Positions 1-7,699 of a DNA stretch of 56,456 bases are shown here, in pieces. The notes under the pieces are model-generated. The model did not search any database. It was not told the origin of the DNA and saw only the letters and a program-made list of their open reading frames with translations. Position numbers and translations under genes: made by a program. Each line of letters begins with the position of its first letter. Position 1 is the stretch's first letter. The stretch is from DATNIB01 sp035604685 (GTDB taxonomy: Bacteria; Actinomycetota; Acidimicrobiia; Acidimicrobiales; RAAP-2), in assembly GCA_035604685.1 (NCBI GenBank), contig DATNIB010000059.1, positions 1 through 56,456 on the forward strand, written 5' to 3'.

Positions 1-2
1 CT

Positions 3-548
3 ATGAAGGCGGCCGGCGTCGACAGCATGGTGGCCGAGATCGACGGGAACACCGAACTCGCCCTCATCACCGCCGGCGAGCAGACCGGGATCAAATGGAA
101 GTACGTCGTCCTGGCCACCGGGTACGGGTCGCAATGGCTGAACAGCGCGACGGCGGTGGCCGACAGTCAGAAGCTGTACTTCGGGGTCCTGCAGACCCCG
201 GTCGAGCTGCACACGCCGGCCACCATCGCCGAGCAAGCCGCCTTCAAGAAGTACGCCGGCTTTACCGGGGTCCCCGACTTTGGCTGGTCCGAAGGATGGG
301 AGTCCGCAGGCCTGTTGATCGAGGGTCTCCAGGTCGCAGGGAAGAACCCGACCCGCCAATCCTTCATCACCAACCTCCGCAAGGTGACGAGCTGGAATGA
401 CAACGGGCTGCTCTCCGTGCCGATCAACTTTGAGCACACCACGACGCCAGCCACGAAGTTGTGTGGGTGGACCGTCCAACTGGTTGGGCATAAGTTCGTC
501 CCGACCTCGACCGTGCCAGCCTGCTCGAACCTGGTCCCGGGAACATGA
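3..548 (+). CDS. ABC transporter substrate-binding protein, C-terminal part (partial)
   Basis: Only the last 181 residues are in the window; the reading frame is open to the left edge, so the ATG at position 3 is probably internal. The sequence fits the C-terminal lobe of a type I periplasmic binding protein of the branched-chain amino acid (LivK-like) class: a stretch around residues 97-117 (WESAGLLIEGLQVAGKNPTR) matches the helix where these proteins list an added ligand-processing step, followed by a 'NGLLSVPINF' strand and a Cys pair near the C-terminus. Its ligand cannot be told. No permease or ATPase gene follows, so it is either the last gene of its operon or an orphan receptor. Confidence 0.7.
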   Translation: MKAAGVDSMVAEIDGNTELALITAGEQTGIKWKYVVLATGYGSQWLNSATAVADSQKLYFGVLQTPVELHTPATIAEQAAFKKYAGFTGVPDFGWSEGWESAGLLIEGLQVAGKNPTRQSFITNLRKVTSWNDNGLLSVPINFEHTTTPATKLCGWTVQLVGHKFVPTSTVPACSNLVPGT

Positions 549-865
549 TCACCCGGGCCCAAGAGCACTAAGGAGATCGTCGAGACCTGGGCCTCCGAGA
601 CCGCGCCCATCTCTGGCTCAGGACCTGACCATGGGAGAGGGTGACTGATGGGCGACCACGAGCCACGTGGACCAGCTGGACAACTCAGGCGCCCCCTCCT
701 GAGCGCTCTTCGATCTCAAGATCCGAACACGCCGTGTTGAGATCAGCCTGCCGACTGCAGGCGTCGCTTGGCTCCGGATAAGAGGCCCCGACCGGCCCCG
801 GCCCATCTCGGGTAGCCACAACCCGACGTCGCCCGAATTCCGTTTGCACATGGCAAGATTCGTTC
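549..865. other. Intergenic stretch of about 317 bp, no gene seen
   Basis: No reading frame here has convincing codon usage or a recognisable product. A short inverted repeat at 684-703 (6-bp arms CTCAGG/CCTGAG around an 8-nt C-rich loop) could be a weak terminator for the upstream gene, but it has no T-tract. Confidence 0.4.
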
Positions 866-1537
866 GTGCGGCGAAGTGGCGTGGTCGTCACACTCGGGCT
901 GACAGTGGGCACCCTGCTCTGTGGGTGCGCGCGGGCAACGAATGCGTCCGCGACGCACCATCCCCGATCCACACCGACGACGGCTTCCTCAGTTGCAACG
1001 AGTGGTTCGACGAGCACCGGGGTACCAGCCCCAACTACCTCGACGAGTACCACTTCACCGTCGGGACCACCGGTAGTCCTCGCTGGCGACGGCGTAGCAA
1101 CCGTGGAGTTTGGGCAGAGCCAATCCTCTGCCATCAACGGCCTTGACCAGATATTGGGCAGCCCGACCAAAGGACCGATCGATATGACCGGTAACTGCAA
1201 CATCGACGCGGCCGAACAATGGTCCTCCTTGACCGGATATTTCGAGCAAGGTGCGTTCGTTGGTTACATCACTGGGGCTGCCAATGGTGAGTCGCTTCCC
1301 CGTGGGAACCTCGAGACTGCGATGGGTCTCCGTCTCGGTGACACCACCACGCAGGCCGAACAGCTCTATGGCTCGGCGTTCCAGACTTCTCCCGCGCAAG
1401 GTGGGAGCTGGTCGGTGACCACTCCCAAAGGCAAGCTCATCGGCAACTTGAGCGCTGAGCTGAACCAACCTGGACCCCCTCCTACAGTCGCCTCCATCGC
1501 GGCGGGCGACGTCGGTTGTCCGGCGGTCACGCCTTGA
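866..1537 (+). CDS. Putative secreted lipoprotein of unknown function
   Basis: 223 residues from a GTG start. Residues 1-21 form a lipoprotein signal: two Arg, a hydrophobic run, then a lipobox-like L-C-G-C with the modified Cys at 21. Residues about 24-72 are a low-complexity Ser/Thr/Pro linker typical of actinobacterial surface lipoproteins. The globular part (about 73-223) holds two Cys (in 'GNCNID' and 'VGCPAV') that could form a disulfide. I do not recognise the domain. It stands alone, with non-coding DNA on both sides. Expected location is the outer face of the cell membrane. Confidence 0.6.
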   Translation: MRRSGVVVTLGLTVGTLLCGCARATNASATHHPRSTPTTASSVATSGSTSTGVPAPTTSTSTTSPSGPPVVLAGDGVATVEFGQSQSSAINGLDQILGSPTKGPIDMTGNCNIDAAEQWSSLTGYFEQGAFVGYITGAANGESLPRGNLETAMGLRLGDTTTQAEQLYGSAFQTSPAQGGSWSVTTPKGKLIGNLSAELNQPGPPPTVASIAAGDVGCPAVTP

Positions 1538-1810
1538 CGGCGTGTGATTCCGGTGGTTGTCGCCACGGTCCAGCTGGAACGGCAATCTGCGCGACTCGTA
1601 GGAGGTCAGGGGAAGTAGCGGACCCAACCTCCTCGGCGAGTTGCCCCACCGCGACAGCTTCGGCGGCCGTCTAGGTCGCAGCGGTTCCGCCGGTCAAGCA
1701 GGAGCGCGGCGGTTCGTCGCCGCCTGGACAAAGCTGTTGGCGATGCCCTGTCCTCGCGCGGCGAAATCCTCTCCGACGGCCGATCGACGGTCGGAAACGG
1801 CGCAGGCCGC

Positions 1811-3196
1811 ATGAACGCGAGCCGGGAGCTCGAGGACCGCCTGCGTGCCATCGTGGGTGCCGAGCATGTCCTGGTGGATCCAGACGTCGTCGCGAGCTAC
1901 TGCACCGACTGGACGGGCCGATTCGTCGGTTCCTCGTCGACCGTCGTCCGCCCCGCCTCGACCGCCCAGGTGGCAGACATCGTGTCGCTCTGCCGGCGCG
2001 AGGCGGTCACACTCACGCTGCAGGGCGGCAACACGGGTCTCTCGGGCGGCGCGGTCCCGCCACCCGGTGCATTGGTGTGCAGCCTTCGTCGCTTGCGCTC
2101 GATCTCCGAGGTGGACCGACAGTCCGGCCAGCTCACCGCAGGCGCGGGTGTCACGATCGCCGACGTCCAGGCGCGCGCCGAGTCGGCCGGCTGGGCCTAC
2201 GGCGTGGACTTCTCGAGCCGGGACAGCGCGACGGTCGGCGGATCGGTCGCCACCAACGCGGGCGGCCTGCGGGTCCTGCGCTACGGCGACACCCGCGCCC
2301 AGCTGGTCGGGATCGAAGCGGTGCTCGGCACCGGCGCGGTGGTGTCACATCTGGGCGGGCTCACCAAGGACAACACCGGGTACCACCTGCCCTCACTCCT
2401 GTGCGGGAGCGAGGGCACGCTCGGCGTCGTCACTGCGGCGCGGTTGCGCCTCGTGCCGAGAGAGACCGAGCGCGTGGTCGCCCTCCTCGCGTTCGACGAC
2501 GTGGCCGCCGCGGTGGCGGCCGTCGGCCGGTGCCGGTCGGCGCTGGCCTCGCTCAGCGCGGCCGAGCTCTTCTTCGCAGAGGGGGTGGCGCTCGTCTGCC
2601 GCTCGTTCGGCCTGCGGCCGCCCTTCGCCGCCCCCCACCCCGCCTTCCTCCTGGTCGAGGCCTCCGGAACCACCGATCCGTTGGCCGGGCTGTCGGCCGT
2701 CGTCGACTCGCTGGTCGGCGTCGCGGACGCGGCGGTGGCCAGCGACGAATCGCGCCGCGCCGAGCTCTGGCGCTACCGCGAGGCCCACACGGAGGCCATC
2801 GCCACCGTCGGGACGGCGCACAAGCTGGACATCACGGTGCCGGCCGGCGCCATGGCCGACTTCGTGGCCGCGGTCCCGGGCGTGGTCGACGCCAGCTGCC
2901 CGGGCGCCCAGACCTGGTTGTTCGGGCATGCGGGCGATGGCAACGTCCACGTGAACGTGACCGGCGCCCCGCCCGGGGAGGAGCGGGTGGACGAGGCGGT
3001 CCTGCGCCTGGCGACCGGCCTCGGCGGCAGCATCAGCGCCGAGCACGGGATCGGCCTGGCCAAGGTGCAGTGGCTCGCGCTCAGCCGCTCGCCCGCCGAG
3101 ATCGCCGCATTCAGGGCCATCAAACGCGCCCTCGATCCAGACGGGATCCTCAACCCCGGCGTCCTCCTGCCGACCGACCCCGAGGCGCTCAGTTGA
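1811..3196 (+). CDS. FAD-linked oxidase / D-2-hydroxyacid dehydrogenase (GlcD family)
   Basis: 461 residues, the usual length for the glycolate oxidase GlcD / D-lactate dehydrogenase / D-2-hydroxyglutarate dehydrogenase family. The N-terminal PCMH-type FAD domain is clear: 'VRPASTAQVADIVSLCRR' and the Gly-rich 'QGGNTGLSGGAVP' near residues 45-85, then 'GYHLPSLLCGSEGTLGVVT' near 195. The C-terminal FAD-oxidase domain has 'GHAGDGNVHVNV' (near 380) and 'GGSISAEHGIG' (near 405), which carry metal and substrate ligands in this family. Substrate is not predictable; no GlcE/GlcF or Fe-S partner is adjacent, so electrons probably go to a separate acceptor. No Shine-Dalgarno sequence is evident before the ATG. 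Confidence 0.88.
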   Translation: MNASRELEDRLRAIVGAEHVLVDPDVVASYCTDWTGRFVGSSSTVVRPASTAQVADIVSLCRREAVTLTLQGGNTGLSGGAVPPPGALVCSLRRLRSISEVDRQSGQLTAGAGVTIADVQARAESAGWAYGVDFSSRDSATVGGSVATNAGGLRVLRYGDTRAQLVGIEAVLGTGAVVSHLGGLTKDNTGYHLPSLLCGSEGTLGVVTAARLRLVPRETERVVALLAFDDVAAAVAAVGRCRSALASLSAAELFFAEGVALVCRSFGLRPPFAAPHPAFLLVEASGTTDPLAGLSAVVDSLVGVADAAVASDESRRAELWRYREAHTEAIATVGTAHKLDITVPAGAMADFVAAVPGVVDASCPGAQTWLFGHAGDGNVHVNVTGAPPGEERVDEAVLRLATGLGGSISAEHGIGLAKVQWLALSRSPAEIAAFRAIKRALDPDGILNPGVLLPTDPEALS

Positions 3197-4529
3197 GCGC
3201 TCGGCTCCCTCGTTGGGCCCGCATGGCGGTCGCGAACGCGTCGGCGCGCGCCTTGTAATTGGTGAACTGCCCGAAGCTCGGGGCCCCGGGCGAGAGGAGC
3301 ACCGTGGCGTGGCGCGGCACGGCCCAGGCGAAGGCCGTCGCCACCGCAGCCTCCAGGTCCGCGCGGTCAGAGACGGTGACGCCGGCGCCGGCGGCGGCGA
3401 TGGCCGCGCCGATGCGCGGGCCGTTGGCGGGCAGGGTGACGACGAGGGTCGGCTGGGCGCGCCCGCGCAGGTGTGTACCGAGCTCGGCGTAGTCGATCCC
3501 GCGGTCCTGGCCCCCCACGATCAAGGCCACCGGTCCGGTGCCGTAGGTGTCGAGCGCCGCAATGACGGAGAGCGCGTTGGTGGACAGGCTGTCGTCGACG
3601 AAGGCGACGCCGTCGACCACCCCGATCGGGCAGAGCCGGCTGTCCAGCGGCTCGAAGCCGGCGGCGGCGGCCGCCAGGGCGCGATCGTCGTCGGCCGCCG
3701 CCACGCCGAGGGCCACCAGGCAGGCGCGGGCGATGAGGGCGTTGCGGCGGTTGTGGGCGCCGGCCAGTCCGAGGACGCCGGGCCACGTGTCCTCGGGCGA
3801 GTCCGCGGCGCCCACCCAGCGAACCTCGGGAGAGAGGGCGCCGGCCCGGGCGCGAAGCTCGGCGCTGTCCCCGTTGGCCACGGTGAGGGCGGCCCCCGGC
3901 TGTGAGCAGGCCGACAGCTTGTCCCGGTAGTAGGTCTCGGTGTCGCCGTGCCAGTCCAGGTGGTCCGGGTGCAGCGCGGTGACCGCCACCACCGGTGGAG
4001 AGACGGCGAGGTCGGTCGCCTGGAAGCTCGACGTCTCGACCGCCCAGAAGTCGTAGTCGGTCCCCACCTCGGGGTCGTAGGGGAGGCGGCCGATGTTGCC
4101 GGCCACGAGGCAGCGGTAGCCGAGGCCACCCAGCAGATGGCCGACGATCGCAGTGGTCGTGGACTTCCCCTTGGTGCCGGTGATGCAGACCACGCGGGAG
4201 CGGTCCGCCTCCTGCAGCCAGAGCCCGAGGCCCCCGACCACCGGCACCCCGCTCGCCTCCAGGGCCGTCACCTCGGCCCGGTACCGGCTGATCCCGGGGG
4301 TCTTCACCACGACCTCGCACCGCGCCAGGGCCTCGAGCCCGCCCTGGGTCGTGGCCAGCACCGGGAGCCCGTCGACCGCCGGGGCCGCCGGCCAGTCGTC
4401 CACGAGCGTCGGGACGATCCCGTCGGCCCGGAGGCGGCGCAGGTTGGCGCTGCCCTCGACCCCGAGCCCCCAGAGCCCGACGGTGCTCCGGGCCAGGTCA
4501 GACCAGGAGATTGTCGGTCGCGTAGGCAT
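3189..4529 (-). CDS. murD2: MurD-family ligase, probable UDP-MurNAc-L-Ala:L-Glu ligase (MurD2)
   Basis: A Mur ligase of 446 residues from the ATG at 4529. The P-loop GTKGKST lies at 118-124, the metal/ligand segment HPDHLDWHG at 187-195, and the C-terminal domain ends with 'LLSPGAPSFGQFTNYKARAD', a MurD-like ending. The frame is open upstream, but residues before this ATG are low-quality and overlap the preceding gene by about 150 bp more; this start overlaps it by 32 bp. Ordinary MurD adds D-Glu. Directly downstream of a MurL-like gene, this protein is better read as MurD2, which adds L-Glu to UDP-MurNAc-L-Ala before epimerisation, as described for Xanthomonas oryzae. The D/L specificity is inferred from context only. 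Its end overlaps the convergent oxidase gene by 8 bp. Confidence 0.85.
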   Translation of the reverse strand: MPTRPTISWSDLARSTVGLWGLGVEGSANLRRLRADGIVPTLVDDWPAAPAVDGLPVLATTQGGLEALARCEVVVKTPGISRYRAEVTALEASGVPVVGGLGLWLQEADRSRVVCITGTKGKSTTTAIVGHLLGGLGYRCLVAGNIGRLPYDPEVGTDYDFWAVETSSFQATDLAVSPPVVAVTALHPDHLDWHGDTETYYRDKLSACSQPGAALTVANGDSAELRARAGALSPEVRWVGAADSPEDTWPGVLGLAGAHNRRNALIARACLVALGVAAADDDRALAAAAAGFEPLDSRLCPIGVVDGVAFVDDSLSTNALSVIAALDTYGTGPVALIVGGQDRGIDYAELGTHLRGRAQPTLVVTLPANGPRIGAAIAAAGAGVTVSDRADLEAAVATAFAWAVPRHATVLLSPGAPSFGQFTNYKARADAFATAMRAQRGSRALN

Positions 4530-5817
4530 CGGGGATGGCGTGGCCGCCGACGGGGGCCAACAGGCGCTCGATCTCGACGGCCGACGGGGCGGGGGTCTCG
4601 GCGGCCAGCGCCTGGAGGAGGGTGAACGCCGCGCGGTCCTCCCGGGCTGCGGCCAGTGCCAACGCCGCCCGGCACTCACCCACGTCGCCCACGCACTCGA
4701 ACGGCTTGGTCGCCACCGTGCCGAGGAGCGCCCGGAACCGGCTCGCGAGCTCCGGGCGTTCGAGCGGCTCGCGCCCCCCGAAGATCTCGGCCAGCGAGGC
4801 GGCGGGGAGGAAGGGGGCCAGGATCAGGTCGATGAAGCAGCACTTGTCGCAGATCCCGCACCAGTGCTCGAGGCGTCGGGCCGGGTCGGTGGCGAACGCC
4901 CGGTTGCAGCTGTGGAACACCCGGTGGTACTTCGGCAACGACGCGAAACGGGCGGCGACGCGCAGCTCGGTGGAGGGACGGAGGAGCGAGAAGTAGCGGA
5001 GGCCACCGCCGAGGGCGTCGGCCAGCGCGTCGCGCAGCAGCCGCTCGAATTCGTCGCTCTTCGAGTACTGGTGGTTGACCGTCCGGCCGTCCACCTCGAG
5101 GTTGCCGAGCGAGGCCGACCACTCGTTGGACATCACGACGGCGTCGTGGCCGCCCAGCACGGCGGCCAATGCGGCGATCGCCGACAGGATGCCGGTGATG
5201 GGCACGTGGCCCAGCCGGAAGCCGAGCGCCCCGGCGCGCAGCAGCTGGGGGTCGATGGTCCGGTTGGCCCGCACGATCGGCAGGCCGGTCGCACGGGCGG
5301 CGCCTTCGATGGTGTCGAAGTGGGTCCCGCCCACGCTCACAACGAACAAGCGGGCGGCCTCGAAGCGGGCATGGACCTCCTCGGCGGTCACGATCGAATC
5401 GATGCCGCCGCCGAACGGCACGAGCGGGTGGTTCGCCACCGGTTGGTAGTCGACGGGGCCCCGGCCGGCCGCCCGTTGGCAGTGCAGCTGCAGGCCCGAC
5501 AGGTCGAGCCCGTTGCGGAAGGCGAACTCGCCGAGGCCGTCGCGGTAGAAGTGCGTGAGCAGCTCCTCTTCGCGCAGGGTGAGCGCGGTGGCGCCGAGAT
5601 CGACGACCGGCGGCGCCAGCGTCTTGTAGTAGGAGACGCCCGCCAGGAGGAAGAGGAGTCGGGCCGTCGCATCCGCGGCGGGCGTCGACCAGTTTCCCCC
5701 GCCTTCGAACACGATCTCCTCGACGAACCGGTACGAGGCGAGCGAGTAGTGGCAAAGGACCCGGTCGCGCCCCGAGTCGATCTCGTAGCCGTCGTAGCGG
5801 AAGCGGTCGGCCGTCAC
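4498..5817 (-). CDS. murL: UDP-MurNAc-L-Ala-L-Glu epimerase (MurL-like)
   Basis: 439 residues from a GTG that overlaps the TGA of pgeF (GTGA, 5814-5817). The protein has an N-type ATP pyrophosphatase (PP-loop) signature PFGGGIDS at 134-141, a 'VMSNEWSASLGNLEVDG' stretch near 229-244, HSCNRAF at 302-308 and a Cys cluster CGICDKC at 320-326, giving a QueC/ExsB-like architecture. This combination matches the MurL family as I know it: ATP-dependent epimerases converting the terminal L-Glu of UDP-MurNAc-L-Ala-L-Glu to D-Glu in the cytoplasm. Being sandwiched between pgeF and a murD-type gene strongly supports a peptidoglycan-precursor role. No murI glutamate racemase is in the window. Confidence 0.8.
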   Translation of the reverse strand: MTADRFRYDGYEIDSGRDRVLCHYSLASYRFVEEIVFEGGGNWSTPAADATARLLFLLAGVSYYKTLAPPVVDLGATALTLREEELLTHFYRDGLGEFAFRNGLDLSGLQLHCQRAAGRGPVDYQPVANHPLVPFGGGIDSIVTAEEVHARFEAARLFVVSVGGTHFDTIEGAARATGLPIVRANRTIDPQLLRAGALGFRLGHVPITGILSAIAALAAVLGGHDAVVMSNEWSASLGNLEVDGRTVNHQYSKSDEFERLLRDALADALGGGLRYFSLLRPSTELRVAARFASLPKYHRVFHSCNRAFATDPARRLEHWCGICDKCCFIDLILAPFLPAASLAEIFGGREPLERPELASRFRALLGTVATKPFECVGDVGECRAALALAAAREDRAAFTLLQALAAETPAPSAVEIERLLAPVGGHAIPDAYATDNLLV

Positions 5818-6710
5818 GGCAGGATCCGGGCCAGCAGCCCGAAGCGACCGCACGGGCGCGTCGCCCGGTCGCTGAAGAATGGGCCACCGGTGGAGAAGGG
5901 CGCAGTGTGGCTGGCCGACGCAGGGACCCCGGCGCGCTCGAGCAGGCACTGCACGGTCCCGGACAGGTCGAGGAGCCACCGGCCGGCGCCGTCGGGCGGG
6001 GCCAGTGCCGTCAGATCGGCGCCGAGCACCGCCCGCGCCGCGTCGAAGACCTCGGCGCCGACCTGGTAGCGCTCCTTGGCCACCCCCGGGCCGATGAATG
6101 CGACCATCCGCTGCGGGAGGGCGCCGAGGGTACGCATCGCGTCGACGGTGGTCTGCAGCACGCCCGAGAGGGCGCCCCGCCAGCCGGCGTGCGCGCAGGA
6201 GAGCACCCCGGCCTCGGGGTCGAACAGGAGGACGGGGATGCAGTCGGCCACCAGCGTGACGAGCACGATCCCCGGATCGCTGGTGACCAGCGCGTCGGTG
6301 TCGGCCAATGCGTCGGACGGATCCCGCGCGCCGCGGCCACGATGGGCCTCTCCGACGACCGCCGCCCGTGTCCCGTGGACCTGGGCACCGAACACGAGAT
6401 CGTCGAGGTCCGCACCGAGGGCGGTCGCGGCGCGGCGGCGGTTCTCGAGCACTGCCTGGGGATCGTCCCCCACGTGGAGGGCCAGGTTGAGCGACTCGTA
6501 GGGGCCGGCCGAGACGCCGCCGGCGCGGGTGGTGACCACGGCGTCGACACCCACGTGCCCGAGGGCCGGCCAGGCGAGCACCTCCAGATCGCCCCGTCGC
6601 TCGAGCTGTGCGGCGCGATCGGCGGGGCATCCGTCCCCGTTGCCGACGGGGTTCCCGCTGCCCTGCGTCTCCACCGCAGGTCCCGTCCTCGCAGCAGTCA
6701 TCGTGGCCAC
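5814..6710 (-). CDS. pgeF: Peptidoglycan editing factor PgeF (YfiH/YlmD family, multicopper polyphenol-oxidase fold)
   Basis: 298 residues if the ATG at 6710 is used; the first 40 or so residues look unstructured, so the true start may be downstream. The three metal ligands of the family are visible: His112 (VHG), Cys157 (ADCIPV) and His174 (HAGWRG); the C-terminus has 'FFSDRATRPCGRFGLLARI', close to the family's 'FFSyRrdg.tGRqa' ending. PgeF is a cytoplasmic amidase reported to remove L-Ser wrongly placed instead of L-Ala in UDP-MurNAc peptides. It usually sits near ftsZ; here it is first in a pgeF-murL-murD2 operon, which keeps it in peptidoglycan precursor metabolism. It is divergent from sigR. 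Confidence 0.88.
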   Translation of the reverse strand: MATMTAARTGPAVETQGSGNPVGNGDGCPADRAAQLERRGDLEVLAWPALGHVGVDAVVTTRAGGVSAGPYESLNLALHVGDDPQAVLENRRRAATALGADLDDLVFGAQVHGTRAAVVGEAHRGRGARDPSDALADTDALVTSDPGIVLVTLVADCIPVLLFDPEAGVLSCAHAGWRGALSGVLQTTVDAMRTLGALPQRMVAFIGPGVAKERYQVGAEVFDAARAVLGADLTALAPPDGAGRWLLDLSGTVQCLLERAGVPASASHTAPFSTGGPFFSDRATRPCGRFGLLARILP

Positions 6711-6781
6711 GTTAGCGATCCCCTGGTGGCGGCCCTCTGCCCGCCGCCCCCAGGTGAGGTCTGGGCGGTCAGGGGGATGGC

Positions 6782-6787
6782 TATGGT
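6782..6787 (+). promoter_or_regulatory. Putative -10 box for leaderless sigR mRNA
   Basis: TATGGT lies six bases before the sigR ATG, and no Shine-Dalgarno sequence separates them, the geometry of a leaderless transcript. No good -35 is seen and no SigR-type GGAAT/GTT pair was found, so classical SigR autoregulation is not supported by sequence. Confidence 0.35.
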
Positions 6788-6793
6788 TCTTCC

Positions 6794-7369
6794 ATGGCTG
6801 ACCAGGCTCGATTCACCGAGCTCGCCATGGAGCACATGCCGGGGCTGTACAGCGCGGCCATGCGCATGACCCGCAACGCCGCGGACGCCGAGGACCTCGT
6901 CCAAGAGACGTACCTGCGTGCCTACCGGGCCTTCTCGACGTTCACCGAGGGGACCAACCTGCGGGCCTGGCTCTACCGGATCCTCACCAACACCTACATC
7001 AACACCTATCGAGCGGCCAAGCGGCGGCCGCAGATCGCGGACGTCGAGGACGTCGAGGACCTCTACCTCTACCGGCGCATCGGTCCGGGGGACGGCACGA
7101 CCGGGCGGAGCGCCGAGGACGAGGCGTTGGACAGCTTCACCGACGACGAGGTGAAGGCGGCGATCGAGTCCCTCCCCGACGCGTTCCGCATCGCCGTGCT
7201 GTTGGCCGACGTCGAGGGCTTCTCCTACAAGGAGATCGCGGAGATCACCGACGTGCCCATCGGCACGGTGATGAGCCGGATCCATCGGGGAAGAAGGGCA
7301 TTGCAGAAGGCGTTGCATGACTTTGTGGAGTCCCGCGGCCTGGTCGGCACAAGCCGGACGGCGGAGTAG
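6794..7369 (+). CDS. sigR: ECF sigma factor of the SigR/SigH (redox-responsive) group
   Basis: 191 residues. Sigma region 2 spans about residues 5-85 ('DLVQETYLRAYRAFSTF', then 'LRAWLYRILTNTYINTYR', the promoter-melting and -10 recognition part), and region 4 about 130-185 ('GFSYKEIAEITDVPIGTVMSR', the helix-turn-helix for -35 recognition). The 'LYRRIGPGDGTT' linker and the immediately following RsrA-like gene place it in the SigR/SigH group that controls thiol-oxidative stress genes such as thioredoxin and Clp. It starts 11 bp before rsrA ends its leader, so the two are one transcript. Confidence 0.9.
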   Translation: MADQARFTELAMEHMPGLYSAAMRMTRNAADAEDLVQETYLRAYRAFSTFTEGTNLRAWLYRILTNTYINTYRAAKRRPQIADVEDVEDLYLYRRIGPGDGTTGRSAEDEALDSFTDDEVKAAIESLPDAFRIAVLLADVEGFSYKEIAEITDVPIGTVMSRIHRGRRALQKALHDFVESRGLVGTSRTAE

Positions 7370-7380
7370 CAGGAGGCCGA

Positions 7381-7695
7381 GTGGGTTCAACCGGGGAAGG
7401 CAGCTCGGACCTGGGCTGTGGCATGGACTGTGACGAGGCCGTCCGCCAGCTCTACACCTACCTCGACGGCGAGCTGACCGACGACCGGCGCCACGAGATC
7501 GCCGGTCACCTCGACGACTGCCGCCCCTGCTCCGGGGCGGCCGAGTTCGAGGCCGAGCTGCGCCACGTCATCGCCGACCGGTGCCGAGACCGGGTCCCCG
7601 AATCCCTGATCCGCCGGGTGGCCGAGTGCATCGAGGCGGAGCGGGCCGGCGGTTCGCCCGAGGCGCGGCGCGGCGTCGGTACCGGGCCCAGCTGA
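7381..7695 (+). CDS. rsrA: Zinc-binding anti-sigma factor, RsrA-like
   Basis: 104 residues from GTG, 11 bp after sigR. It carries the ZAS signature H-x3-C-x2-C as His43, Cys47, Cys50, plus Cys17 placed 26 residues before the His, exactly the spacing of the disulfide-switch Cys and His in Streptomyces RsrA; Cys13 is an extra thiol. In the family the reduced zinc form binds and holds the sigma factor, and disulfide stress expels zinc and frees it. The C-terminal third is charged and unremarkable. The gene is translated as a pair with sigR and abuts the next gene by 4 bp. Confidence 0.88.
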   Translation: MGSTGEGSSDLGCGMDCDEAVRQLYTYLDGELTDDRRHEIAGHLDDCRPCSGAAEFEAELRHVIADRCRDRVPESLIRRVAECIEAERAGGSPEARRGVGTGPS

Positions 7696-7699
7696 CCCG

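Noticed and set aside
684..703. Inverted repeat as terminator
   Set aside because: Arms are only 6 bp and no T-tract follows; kept only as a remark.
844..1146. ATG-initiated 100-codon frame overlapping the lipoprotein gene
   Set aside because: The GTG frame at 866 gives a proper lipoprotein signal and longer product; the alternative has no features.
4153..6069. 638-codon plus-strand frame across murD2 and murL
   Set aside because: Antisense to two clear genes, Arg/Gly-rich translation with no family features.
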